From an uncultured Dehalococcoidia bacterium (GTDB taxonomy: Bacteria; Chloroflexota; Dehalococcoidia; Lucifugimonadales; UBA1123), in assembly GCA_958296105.1 (NCBI GenBank), contig OY282441.1:1749800-1813799 (forward strand): a DNA stretch of 64,000 nt, given 5' to 3'. The first letter of the stretch is position 1. Every line of letters begins with the position of its first letter. Below are positions 32,958-41,564 of the stretch, piece after piece. The notes beneath the pieces were generated by a model. The model was not told the DNA's origin and ran no database searches. It was given only the letters and a program-made list of their open reading frames with translations. A program made the position numbers and the translations under genes.

Positions 32958-34097
32958 ATGAGGAAGCCTAAGCTCACCATGCCCACGCTACCAGCTGCAA
33001 TGACTACGGCGCTGCTTCTCGGCGTTTTGGTCTTGGCGGCGGGATGCCTAGCTCCAAGCAGCCGCCCCCTGAACGCATCGGTCGCAAAGTGGTTCGACAA
33101 CCACACCGCCGCAATCTCGATTACCAACGACGACTGGCCCATACGCGGAAGGGAGCCGGACATAGACAGCTACGTGCTGGAGCAGGGCCTCGTAATGGGC
33201 TATGAAATAGTGACTGGAGATTCCTTTGGGGGTGATCGCATATTCAGCGGGCGTGACGATTATCGGATAGCCTATCTGATGTCGGAGCTGGTCCCCCAGG
33301 GGTTCAGCTATTTTGGGCATGGACACGATCACATAGACCACGACGAGCTGTCTTACGAAGAGGCTCTCGAATCGTTCCGAACCAACTACGACACCATGAA
33401 AGACTGGGGAATGAAGCCCGTCGCCTACGCCTACCCAAGAAGCGCCGGGAATGAAGAAGAGACTCAGCGCGCCCTGCGAGACTCGGGCTTCCTGAGCGGC
33501 AGGCTTCAGAACTTCGACGCGGAGAGGTACTACAATATCCCAGACTCCCAGACGGCGCCGGACAACTGGTTCGGACTGCAATCGCTGGAGATGCAAGCAA
33601 TCGAGTTTCAAGGCTGCGAAGCCTGCATCAACGGCAACGACGATCTGACGCCCATCCTCGATGAGGCGTTGGAGCGCACCGCGTGGGTCATACTGACCTA
33701 CCACAGCATCGGACGGACCGAGCATTATGGATGGTACCACTGGGACGAGTTCCGAAAAGACGTCCGATCAATCGCGGAGCGTGATTTCTGGACGGCTTCG
33801 ATGAACGACATAACCCTCTATGCGCGGGAAAGAGAGAGCGCCGTGTTGACGGTCGAAGTGGTCGAGGGCAGCGCCGGGACCGAAAGAATCGAGATTACGC
33901 TGTCCGACGGTCTGGACAACGTCAGGTTCGACCATCCGCTGACGGTGCTGTTCGACCAGCCAGCGGACTGGGTTGGCAGACCATTCACCGTTCTTCAGAA
34001 CGGCGAGCCGCTGGATGAGCTCGTCTTCGACACGGAATCCGCTATGATTTCGCTGAAGCCAAACGAGCTGCCCTACACGCTTCGGCCGGGCCGTTGA
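32958..34097 (+). CDS. NodB-like polysaccharide deacetylase family lipoprotein
   Basis: A 379-residue lipoprotein (LVLAAGC lipobox, Cys30). SITNDDW places Asp58 and Asp59 at the base and metal positions of the NodB TFDDG motif. His121 and His125 in GHGHDHID match the HxxxH zinc pair. AYAYPRSAGN and LTYHSIG fit motifs 3 and 5. It would remove N- or O-acyl groups from an extracellular glycan, perhaps the product of this locus. The C-terminal ~90 residues form an extra beta-rich region. The sequence gatgggggcgatATGAGGAAGCC at its start is shared with the gene at 27951. Confidence 0.78.
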   Translation: MRKPKLTMPTLPAAMTTALLLGVLVLAAGCLAPSSRPLNASVAKWFDNHTAAISITNDDWPIRGREPDIDSYVLEQGLVMGYEIVTGDSFGGDRIFSGRDDYRIAYLMSELVPQGFSYFGHGHDHIDHDELSYEEALESFRTNYDTMKDWGMKPVAYAYPRSAGNEEETQRALRDSGFLSGRLQNFDAERYYNIPDSQTAPDNWFGLQSLEMQAIEFQGCEACINGNDDLTPILDEALERTAWVILTYHSIGRTEHYGWYHWDEFRKDVRSIAERDFWTASMNDITLYARERESAVLTVEVVEGSAGTERIEITLSDGLDNVRFDHPLTVLFDQPADWVGRPFTVLQNGEPLDELVFDTESAMISLKPNELPYTLRPGR

Positions 34098-34314
34098 GTC
34101 GGCTGCCCTCTAGACACTCGAACCGGCGCGCCGTCGGACTGCTCCGGCGGCTGTTTCGACAACATCCGGGAGGCGGAAATCCAATCTCGAACAGGAACGT
34201 GAACGGACTGCAAGGCTTCGCGCTGGACGATCTGCGGCATACCCTGACCGCGCGCCGCCAGAATATATATGCGGAGGGGTATCTCTTCTTGAACCGCCTC
34301 GCGGCTGGGAACCA

Positions 34315-35154
34315 ATGTTTGGCAAGACGATAGATTACAGGCTGCTTCGGCTATGCGCGCATGGCAGACGCCCCGAAGCGGAGGAGCTTCGGCTGCTCGA
34401 ACGTAATATAAGCGTCGAATCCGCAAAGGCGCGCTTCGAAAAGTGGAACCGCCGTCTGGACAACGAAATTCCCATCGACCCGGCTATGCGCTATTTGGAT
34501 GTCGGGTGCGGCATGGGGGAGATGTCCCTCGCGCTGGCGCAGCGCGGGTGCGGACACGTGACGGGTATCGACAGAGACCCGGTGTACATCGAAATCGCAA
34601 AGCGCAGCGCCAAGAAGACGCAGCTGCGGGACAAAGTCACGTTCGAGTGCATGAATGTTCATAATATGCCGAACGGGAAGGAGTACGACATCGTACTTTC
34701 TCACGAGATGCTCGAACACGTGGAACGCCCCCGCGATTTCCTCCGCCGTATTGATGGTGTTCTCAGCGAGGGCGGCAGGGTAATCATAGCGTTTGGCCCA
34801 CTCTTTCATTCACCGTTCGGGGACCATCTGACCCCGTTCTTCAGATTCCGCATACCGTGGAGGGGAATCCTGTTTTCGGAAGACGCGCTTATGCGTCTCA
34901 GGCGCGAGTTCTTGCGACCTGTAGCGGATGACGCCGAGCAGTTCGAGGATATGCGGGAAGGACTGAACAGGATGAAGTTTTCTGAGTTTCTTCGTTACGT
35001 CGAAGAAATTGGATGGATAACGGAACGGCTGACTGTGAACCCGCAGCTGAAACGCTTGCCTGCGCTCTGGCGACTTTCCAACCTGCTGCTGCGCGTGCCT
35101 CTGCTGCGCGACTACCTCGCGGCTTCCGTATATGCCATCTACCGGCGGCCCTAG
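34315..35154 (+). CDS. SAM-dependent class I methyltransferase
   Basis: A 279-residue protein with motif I YLDVGCGMGEMSLAL, an acidic residue binding the SAM ribose in VTGIDRDPVY, and YDIVLSHEMLEHVERPRDFL as motif II/III. It belongs to the Methyltransf_11/UbiE-type group that often methylates sugars or lipids in glycan loci. The C-terminal region after residue ~180 is a less conserved substrate lid. It is the last rightward gene of the first half of the locus. The 217 bp before it hold no convincing gene. Confidence 0.85.
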   Translation: MFGKTIDYRLLRLCAHGRRPEAEELRLLERNISVESAKARFEKWNRRLDNEIPIDPAMRYLDVGCGMGEMSLALAQRGCGHVTGIDRDPVYIEIAKRSAKKTQLRDKVTFECMNVHNMPNGKEYDIVLSHEMLEHVERPRDFLRRIDGVLSEGGRVIIAFGPLFHSPFGDHLTPFFRFRIPWRGILFSEDALMRLRREFLRPVADDAEQFEDMREGLNRMKFSEFLRYVEEIGWITERLTVNPQLKRLPALWRLSNLLLRVPLLRDYLAASVYAIYRRP

Positions 35155-35206
35155 GGGGATGACGCGCAAGAGAAGATTGGCTCTGTGTCCGCTGGAGCGC
35201 ATAGCC

Positions 35207-35237
35207 CCGTTCTCGATGGGGTAGACATCGAGAACGG
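35207..35237. terminator. Bidirectional terminator-like hairpin
   Basis: CCGTTCTCGATG (35207-35218) and CATCGAGAACGG (35226-35237) form a perfect 12-bp stem with a 7-nt loop. The hairpin lies between convergent genes at 35154 and 35291. No clear T-run follows on either strand, so termination is inferred from position. Confidence 0.6.
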
Positions 35238-35290
35238 AGCGGGCGATTGGCACGCTGGCCGTATGCCCACTCTATGGCGGCAGTTTTGAC

Positions 35291-36283
35291 CTAAGCGCTG
35301 AAATACTGAAAAAGTATCAGCGCGATACTGCCTGCAACTACCAGAGAGCAGGTCATCAGCCAGAGCGGGACCCGTCCGCCCGGCAGTTTCACGCCACTGA
35401 ACGAGGCAGGCAAGATTGCCGCCAGCCGTCCCTGCCGCAGCATGATCTCCAAAGAGTAGAAAAGGCAGGCGATGCCGAGCAGGTACTCCCGCGCCTCGAA
35501 CAAAACTCCACGATCGACGATAGCAAGGCGGTACACGTTATCGTAGTTCACGTAAGAGAGAGCAAAGACGAGGGCTAGGGTTGCAGCGAAAGCGACGAAC
35601 AGTTTGGCTTGCCGTGAAATCAGGGCGAAGATGCAAAAGAGCAGCAGCAGCGCCTTCACCTCGATCACGATGAATCCGTAGGATATTCTGGTGCGCGCCA
35701 GATACTCTCCGAAGTCCATTCCTGCCGCATCTCCGAGCCACGTTCCGGACTCATAGGAGAGCATTATCAGAAAGCCCAGCATCAGCGGAATTGACGGCAG
35801 CGGAATCCCGAAGAGCCTGTCTTTTCGGCAAAAGAAGGCTGCGCTGGCTGCCACGCACAAGACCAGCGCGCTGTTCAAGTAGATAATGCTGAATATTACA
35901 TTGTTGATAGCGTGGACATTGAATTCCTTCTTCTGGTTCAAGGACATCAAGAAATCGGGCGTCGCAAACCCGAAGATGCGCTGCCCCCAGCTGATCTCTT
36001 CGCCAAACGCGAACACCATCACCATACCGCCGAGAATATAGACGCAGCGACGGGAGAAGCTACGCTCCATCCATGCCGCGCCGAACAGCGGGAAGCCCGC
36101 CAAGAGAAACCATACCGCAGTGAGATTCTCCACCCAGTGGTCTTCCCGGGTCAGCGCGTGCAATGTCTGCGGGGCGGCGACGAGAAGAAAGCCAAGGAAG
36201 AGTACGCTCAGACACAGACAGAGGTAACCAATCACAGCAACCTTGGCGTCTAGCCCGGTTGTTGCGGGGGGGGGGGGGGACAT
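35291..36283 (-). CDS. Polytopic membrane protein of the glycan locus
   Basis: A 330-residue protein with about 9 to 10 hydrophobic helices and the motif FAFGEEISWGQRIFGF in the loop after the third or fourth helix. I have an impression of similar unnamed membrane proteins in polysaccharide regions but cannot give a function. The start ATG at 36283 is followed within one base by 14 consecutive C, reading Ser-Pro-Pro-Pro-Pro. A change in tract length would shift the frame after codon 2. It is the last gene of the leftward half, 28 bp after the flippase stop. Confidence 0.75.
   Translation of the reverse strand: MSPPPPATTGLDAKVAVIGYLCLCLSVLFLGFLLVAAPQTLHALTREDHWVENLTAVWFLLAGFPLFGAAWMERSFSRRCVYILGGMVMVFAFGEEISWGQRIFGFATPDFLMSLNQKKEFNVHAINNVIFSIIYLNSALVLCVAASAAFFCRKDRLFGIPLPSIPLMLGFLIMLSYESGTWLGDAAGMDFGEYLARTRISYGFIVIEVKALLLLFCIFALISRQAKLFVAFAATLALVFALSYVNYDNVYRLAIVDRGVLFEAREYLLGIACLFYSLEIMLRQGRLAAILPASFSGVKLPGGRVPLWLMTCSLVVAGSIALILFQYFSA
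36266..36279 (-). repeat. Poly-C tract (14) at codons 2-6 of the membrane protein
   Basis: Fourteen G on the plus strand directly after the start codon of the leftward gene. Translation is in frame at this length. Confidence 0.9.
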
Positions 36284-36311
36284 GCGCTCGCTGTATTCTC
36301 CGTTCGAGTTG

Positions 36312-37670
36312 TCATTGCTTTCTTGACTCCATCCTGCATTTACACGCCGCTCGCTGCGGTTTCCGCCGCAGGCGGCGGCTTTGTCGCAGTATCGAGATTG
36401 CGAACGGTATCGAGACCACTGCAAAGACGATGAAGTACGCCGCATTCGCCCAAGCCGCGCCCTCCGCGCCTCGCACGGGAGCCAGCCATACGATGACGGC
36501 GATGGAAGCCGTCAGACCCGCCATTTCCCCCGCCACCGACGGCCAGACCCACCCAGCGGCAGCCGGCAGCGCGGCAAGCGCGGAAATGCTGTTGGCGGCG
36601 AAGGCGCCGGAAATCATAATCAGCAGCAGCTGGGAGACGCCCGCGAACTCCTCTCCCAGCAAGAGCCGGGCTATGGGTCGATGGAAGACGGCAAGCAGCC
36701 CGAACAGCGCTGCGGCTGACGCGAATGACACTAGGCTAGACATCAGAGCGGTGCGGCGGAGCGTTCCCCCTTGCCGCGAGTACCACTGTTTGCTGTATTC
36801 GAGCTGCACCCCGTTCCGCAGCGCCTGAAACGGATAGTGTCCGGTGTCGGTAACTTGCCGCGCCGCCCGGTACAGCCCTACGTCCGCGGCGGCGGTGAAC
36901 TGCGCCAACAGGAGAGTGTCCAGACTGTACAGCGCAGAGACGGTGTGCCTCCCGAATATTCCGATCTGGAAGCGCGCCACGTCTGGCGGAACTCTGAGCG
37001 ACAGCGAGGCGAGGAAGTCGGTTATCCCCGCGCGCGCCGTCGACACCGTCGCGGCAGCGAGCATCCCGAGCCCACTCACCGCGACACCGGCGATATGCGT
37101 CAGGACCACCTCGAACATCCCGCCCCCTTGCAGCCATACCACTCCGAGCAGAGCGACCCGGGTCAGAACGCCCGCCAGAGCGATTGCCAGACCCAGGGAT
37201 ACCCGGTCGGACAGCCGCAGCGCCGCCAAGGTTTCTGTCCGTGTGGCTAGGAGAATCCCCACGACGCCGTACATGAGCGCTACGCCCCGATGGTCGTTCT
37301 CGATTCCCAACAGGCTGCTTGCCGTCAAGATGAGAGCTGCGATGAACACGTAGGCGATGAGCGACAGCCCCAGGGACATGGCAATCGTAAAACGCAGTAT
37401 GCGAGCCGCCTCTTGCGGTCGTCCCTCCGCTACTGCCCGCGATACGAAAGTCGTAACGGCTTCACCGCCGGGCGCGGACATGAGCGCGTGGATGAGCGTG
37501 GCTGCGGCGATCATGACGGCAAGGACGCCAAAGCCTTCCGGTCCGAGTATCCGCGCGGAGATGATCAGATGCGCCAGTCCGCCCAAGATCTGGACCGCCG
37601 TAATCGCGCCCATCCAGAGGGTCTGCCGAGCCACGCGCCTGTCCGAGGATGGCAGCAGTCGAGTAAGCAT
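36312..37670 (-). CDS. Second oligosaccharide flippase (Wzx-like, MOP superfamily)
   Basis: A 452-residue protein with the N-terminal ARQTLWMGAITAVQILGGLA and ISARILGPEGFGVLAVMIAA blocks typical of polysaccharide flippases, and about 12 to 14 helices. It is only loosely similar to the flippase at 18972. The order GT4 - flippase matches the other half of the locus. It begins 5 bp after the upstream GT4 stop, so the two are co-transcribed. Confidence 0.88.
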   Translation of the reverse strand: MLTRLLPSSDRRVARQTLWMGAITAVQILGGLAHLIISARILGPEGFGVLAVMIAAATLIHALMSAPGGEAVTTFVSRAVAEGRPQEAARILRFTIAMSLGLSLIAYVFIAALILTASSLLGIENDHRGVALMYGVVGILLATRTETLAALRLSDRVSLGLAIALAGVLTRVALLGVVWLQGGGMFEVVLTHIAGVAVSGLGMLAAATVSTARAGITDFLASLSLRVPPDVARFQIGIFGRHTVSALYSLDTLLLAQFTAAADVGLYRAARQVTDTGHYPFQALRNGVQLEYSKQWYSRQGGTLRRTALMSSLVSFASAAALFGLLAVFHRPIARLLLGEEFAGVSQLLLIMISGAFAANSISALAALPAAAGWVWPSVAGEMAGLTASIAVIVWLAPVRGAEGAAWANAAYFIVFAVVSIPFAISILRQSRRLRRKPQRAACKCRMESRKQ

Positions 37671-37675
37671 CTTGC

Positions 37676-38743
37676 CTATCTGCCCGCCAATGCGCGCAGC
37701 TCCTCAGCCAGTCGGTCGAAATGTCGCCCGCTGCGGAACAGCTCGCCGCGCCGCTTGGCTCCAGCGCAAAGCCGCCGATACAGAGTCGGGTCGTCGATCA
37801 GCCGCTCGATCGCCGCCTTCAGCTCGGACGCGCAGCGAGGCTCCACCAGCAGCCCGCTCTTTTCGTGTTCCACCTGCTCGGGCACTCCGCCTATCGAGGC
37901 TGCTACGACCGGCACGCCGCACTGGAAGGCTTCTATGATGATTCCCGGAGTGCCTTCGCTTCTCATGTAGCTGAGGAACAAGAGCAGGTCGTGTTCGGCG
38001 AAGACGCGGGGCGCGTCCTCCGGCTCCAGCGTCCCGCCGTAGGTCGCCTTGGGGTGGCCGTCGAACAGGGAGAAGTCGGTGTTGGGCATACGGGGCCCGA
38101 ACACCTGAAGATGACATCCATCGGGCAGAGAGCGGCAGGCGTCCAGCGCCTCCGCCAGCCCCTTCTCCTTCCTGAGCTGGCCCATGAACAGCAGTCTGCG
38201 GACTCTGTCCCGACCCCGACGGGGCGGAGGAGGGGCGAAGTCTCTGGTGTTTGCCAGCCAGCGGAAGTTGTCCCGACTGCTGAACTCGCGGAGCGTCTGC
38301 CTCTCCTCGTACACCAGCGAGGCGCGTAGAAACGTCCGCTCCATCAGCCAGCGGCGCGCGCGCCCGTAACGATGGTAGGTGAAGTAGAGGCTGTCCCCGA
38401 AGAACCGCAGCGCCAGAGGACGGCGCAGCGCAAGGCACAGCCCCCAGATGGCGGACGCCGCCAGCAGCGCAGAGTAGGCGGACATGTGAAGGAACACCAA
38501 GTCTGAGCGCCGCGCCCTCCACAGGACTTCCCAAACCACCCGCGCGAAGGTGAGAAGCTCGTAGCTCAGGATCTTCCAAAGGGGCAGATTGGGCCTCGGC
38601 CTAGACGTGTTGACGATGTCGAGCTCGAAGCCTCGCATGTCCAGCTCGCGCACCGCTTCCGCAAACGTCACCCTTGCCCCGCCGATGGGTTCTCCGAGCG
38701 ACGCAGGCTTGGCGGGCAGGGGGCCTATGAGTAGAACCTTCAT
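37676..38743 (-). CDS. Family 4 (group 1) glycosyltransferase, paralogue of the 20378 gene
   Basis: A 355-residue GT-B enzyme. MKVLLIGPLPAKP starts the acceptor domain with a glycine-rich GEPIGGARVTF loop. LLFMGQLRKEKGLAEALDAC and SEGTPGIIIEAFQCGVPVV carry the donor-domain and EX7E-type motifs. It shares long blocks with the protein at 20378-21448, so both halves of the locus inherited related transferases. ATG 38743 is preferred to 38764; it overlaps the upstream gene by 4 bp. Confidence 0.92.
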   Translation of the reverse strand: MKVLLIGPLPAKPASLGEPIGGARVTFAEAVRELDMRGFELDIVNTSRPRPNLPLWKILSYELLTFARVVWEVLWRARRSDLVFLHMSAYSALLAASAIWGLCLALRRPLALRFFGDSLYFTYHRYGRARRWLMERTFLRASLVYEERQTLREFSSRDNFRWLANTRDFAPPPPRRGRDRVRRLLFMGQLRKEKGLAEALDACRSLPDGCHLQVFGPRMPNTDFSLFDGHPKATYGGTLEPEDAPRVFAEHDLLLFLSYMRSEGTPGIIIEAFQCGVPVVAASIGGVPEQVEHEKSGLLVEPRCASELKAAIERLIDDPTLYRRLCAGAKRRGELFRSGRHFDRLAEELRALAGR

Positions 38744-39747
38744 CGCGCGGGGAGACGCTGACAACTGATATCACCTCTCAGCTTCCCACCCTTCCCATCA
38801 GTTTTTCCCTCTCCATTGCGGGGGGGGGGGGGGGGTAATCCAGCAGCCGTTCGTCTGTGCAGAACCCGCCCATCCAAGAATTCGAGGCCGTCGGCGCGGT
38901 TGACCGTGTGCGTGCCTCGGTTGCCGGGCAGCGCGGAGCCGTCGATGCGCCCGATGGGGGTTTCGACATAGGCGCGCTCGTTCAGCTCGTCCACCCGGTT
39001 GAGGACCACCGCGCCTCCATAGCGTCCGCTGCAATCCTGAGAAGGGCGAATCAGGCGGCCGGCTCGGAAGAACAGCCGGCCGGCCGGCCGCGCCCGGCGG
39101 CGGTCGGACACCACCGGATTGGATGGGTGGGGCTGCCACGCCCCCTCCAGAGCATCGGCTGTGTAGATGTGCAGCTCGTCATTGGCGCGCGCCCTCGCCT
39201 CGCTCACCGTGCCGAACAGCCACAGCTTGCCGTCCTGCCGGTGCAGCGTCGGGTCGCTCATGCTCACGCCGTCCAGCAGCGCCCCTTCTCGGATCCAGTC
39301 GTCGGGAAAGCGGCGGCAGCGCCACAGATCGACCCGATTCTCGTCCCAAGTGTCGGGAATCAGATATAGCCGCCCCTGATGCTCGAAGACAGACGGGTAG
39401 GAGAGATGGTACGGGCATTCCAACGCGGTGACGGCTGCGCCCAGATCGCCGTCGGCGGACACCGGAGCGCACGATATGACGGCTCTCTTCGACGCGAAGG
39501 AGTAATCCTCGAAGAACACCCAAACCTTGCCGTCTACGACTATGGGGAAGGGGTCTGCCCAGAAGCGACCGGGCGGGGCGTGATGCACTTTCATCAGCGG
39601 CGAGCGCGCCCGTCCGCTCATTGCGGAATCGGCAAGCGGCAGGCCGGCGTTCACGGCAAGGAACCACTGCTCTTCGCCGAAAAGCCGTCGATAGGCTTTC
39701 TTGGCAGGCTGGGGTGAATGGCGGGACAGAAAACGCAAGATATCCAT
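38740..39747 (-). CDS. Beta-propeller protein related to the inositolphosphorylceramide glucosamine-transferase N-domain family
   Basis: A 335-residue protein. PPGRFWADPFPIVVDGKVWV, FFEDYSFASKRAVISC, YHLSYPSVFEHQGRLYLIPD and GTHTVNRADGLEFLDGRV are the blade-like blocks of a GH43-like propeller family found beside bacterial glycan genes and in plant GIPC transferases. The family normally ends soon after the last block. The final ~40 residues here are read through a 16-G tract and are low in complexity, so the C-terminus depends on tract length. Catalytic function is unproven. It overlaps the following GT4 by 4 bp. Confidence 0.65.
   Translation of the reverse strand: MDILRFLSRHSPQPAKKAYRRLFGEEQWFLAVNAGLPLADSAMSGRARSPLMKVHHAPPGRFWADPFPIVVDGKVWVFFEDYSFASKRAVISCAPVSADGDLGAAVTALECPYHLSYPSVFEHQGRLYLIPDTWDENRVDLWRCRRFPDDWIREGALLDGVSMSDPTLHRQDGKLWLFGTVSEARARANDELHIYTADALEGAWQPHPSNPVVSDRRRARPAGRLFFRAGRLIRPSQDCSGRYGGAVVLNRVDELNERAYVETPIGRIDGSALPGNRGTHTVNRADGLEFLDGRVLHRRTAAGLPPPPPRNGEGKTDGKGGKLRGDISCQRLPAR
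38820..38835 (-). repeat. Poly-C/G tract (16) near the 3' end of the propeller gene
   Basis: Sixteen G on the plus strand. All three reading frames continue for a few tens of codons, so slippage would swap the C-terminal tail and alter overlap with the next start codon rather than remove the core domain. Confidence 0.9.
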
Positions 39748-39881
39748 ATGCTGCCGCTCACCGAACGTGTTGGGAGTACAAGGCGTCGAAGCTAGGCGCG
39801 TGGATCGAAACAGTCATCCCAGCGACACAAGAGCGAGGAGTCGCGGGGGGTATACGGTCAAAATTGTCACCCTTACAGCCG

Positions 39882-41447
39882 TCATGCCGCCGGCTCGGAG
39901 CGGCGGCGTCTGAGGAGGCGCGCTGAATACCACGCCGCGCGCGCGCGGAGGAACTGCCGCGCCAGATACTGCACTCGATAGAAGTCTCGATGCAGCAGCA
40001 TCAGCCCCACCCTGCGCCAGCGGCCGCGCTGGTTCTTGCGCCCTACCACCGCCGCCGCCTCGCGGACAAGCTCCCTGAAACGCTCCGGCGGGATGAAGGC
40101 GGTGAAGCAGTTTTCCGGGCTCTGATGATTGTAGATCGTGATGTCGAAGTCGTCGTCCACCACCCCAAGCTCCTTGCACACCTGAAACAGCTCGGAGCCC
40201 GGATATGGGGTGAAGATGCTCAGCATGATGTTATCCGCGTTGATCTTCTCGATGGCAGTCAGAGTGTCTCTCAGCGTCTCCTCTGTCTCTTCGGGGAAGC
40301 CGATCATAAAGAAGGCGCCGACTTCGATGCCCGCCTGTCGGCAGAGGTCGACCGCCACATACGCCTTCTCGATGGTGTGTCCCTTCTTCACGCCGCGAAG
40401 TATTCGGTTGTTTCCGGACTCGATGCCGATATTCACCCGCACACAGCCGGAGCGTCTCATGTGTTCGACCGACCGCTCCTTGACCACGCCGACCGTTATC
40501 TCGCAGCCCCATTTGAGCCCGGGGCACTCGGTTTCGATCAGGCTGCACAGCTCCTCGATGTAACGCGGGTGTATGCCGAACGTGTCATCGTCGAAGTAGA
40601 CGTATCTGACGCCCCGCCCCATCAGCATCTTTAGCTCTCTCACCACGTTCTCAGGCGAGCGCCAGCGCGTCTTTTGCGTCCATATGGCTTTGGACTCGCA
40701 GAACGTGCAGCTGTACGGGCAGCCGCGAGCAGAGAAGACGTACCCGAAGGCTTCGGCGGGATAGCTCTCGTAGTCTCGAAGGATTTGCGGGGCATACTCC
40801 GCGGGGAAGGGCAGCTCGTCCAAGTCGGGGATCTGAGCGCGCGGGGGTGTGAGCGCCACCCGCCCGCGCCGACGGTACGCGATCCCGGATACCTCGCTCA
40901 GCGGCGCGCCGCTCTGCCGAGCCTCGAGCAGACCGACCAGCGTCAGCTCCCCTTCGCCCAGCGCAGCCACGTCGATATCAGGGCAGTCCAGCGCCTTCTC
41001 TGTGGACAAGGAGGCATGGGGGCCGCCCAAGACGACGAGCATGTTGGGGTTGTGCTGCTTGGCGATGCGCGCAACCTTCATAGCGGACGGGAAGTTCTGG
41101 GTCTTGGAGCTTATGCCGATGACGTCCGGATCGAACTCCGTTATGGCAGAGCGCACCTCTTCCCAGATGGGCGCCGCCGGGTCTTCCAGCGTGCGCAGGT
41201 AACGCTCCATCCCCTCCTCGATGCGGGTTACGTTGTCGAGTGAGATAGCCCTCTTCTTCGGATTGAAGTCGGCGTTGTATGCCTGTACCTCCCAATCCGT
41301 CCACTTCAGGATCGCTCCCGATAGATAGCCAAGCGCCAAGGGCAGCTTTACCAGTGAAGCGCTGTCGTGGTAGAGACGCTTGAAAGGCGGGTCTATTATC
41401 ATAATCCGCTTTGCGCCGTGAGGAGCTTTGGATTGCTGCATCTCCAT
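39882..41447 (-). CDS. B12-binding-domain radical SAM enzyme
   Basis: A 521-residue protein. The N-terminal half is a cobalamin-binding-type domain (PDVIGISSKTQNF and VVLGGPHASLSTEKALD), followed by the radical SAM core with SARGCPYSCTFCESKA giving the CX3CX2C cluster. FFMIGFPEETEETLRDT and TPYPGSELF are the usual later core motifs. Members methylate or rearrange unactivated carbons in lipids, antibiotics and sugars. There is no His in the expected DxHxxG cobalamin motif that I can point to, so B12 may bind base-off or not at all. It belongs to the leftward glycan group. Confidence 0.88.
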   Translation of the reverse strand: MEMQQSKAPHGAKRIMIIDPPFKRLYHDSASLVKLPLALGYLSGAILKWTDWEVQAYNADFNPKKRAISLDNVTRIEEGMERYLRTLEDPAAPIWEEVRSAITEFDPDVIGISSKTQNFPSAMKVARIAKQHNPNMLVVLGGPHASLSTEKALDCPDIDVAALGEGELTLVGLLEARQSGAPLSEVSGIAYRRRGRVALTPPRAQIPDLDELPFPAEYAPQILRDYESYPAEAFGYVFSARGCPYSCTFCESKAIWTQKTRWRSPENVVRELKMLMGRGVRYVYFDDDTFGIHPRYIEELCSLIETECPGLKWGCEITVGVVKERSVEHMRRSGCVRVNIGIESGNNRILRGVKKGHTIEKAYVAVDLCRQAGIEVGAFFMIGFPEETEETLRDTLTAIEKINADNIMLSIFTPYPGSELFQVCKELGVVDDDFDITIYNHQSPENCFTAFIPPERFRELVREAAAVVGRKNQRGRWRRVGLMLLHRDFYRVQYLARQFLRARAAWYSARLLRRRRSEPAA

Positions 41448-41564
41448 ATATTACGCCATCCTAACTCTACTATCCCAACTGCGCCATCTTACCATCGCCG
41501 CCCATAGCGCGCAAAACAGGTTCTGTCATATCTTCAGAGCGATTCGCAGCTGGCCATTCGCTGG

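Noticed and set aside
32731..32961. A 76-codon open frame of 24-residue repeats
   Set aside because: It lies wholly in the 72-bp intergenic repeat array, and similar units elsewhere are not coding. It overlaps the NodB start.
34094..34333. A 79-codon frame before the methyltransferase
   Set aside because: No family resemblance or ribosome site, and it overlaps the methyltransferase start. It is unlikely to be a gene.
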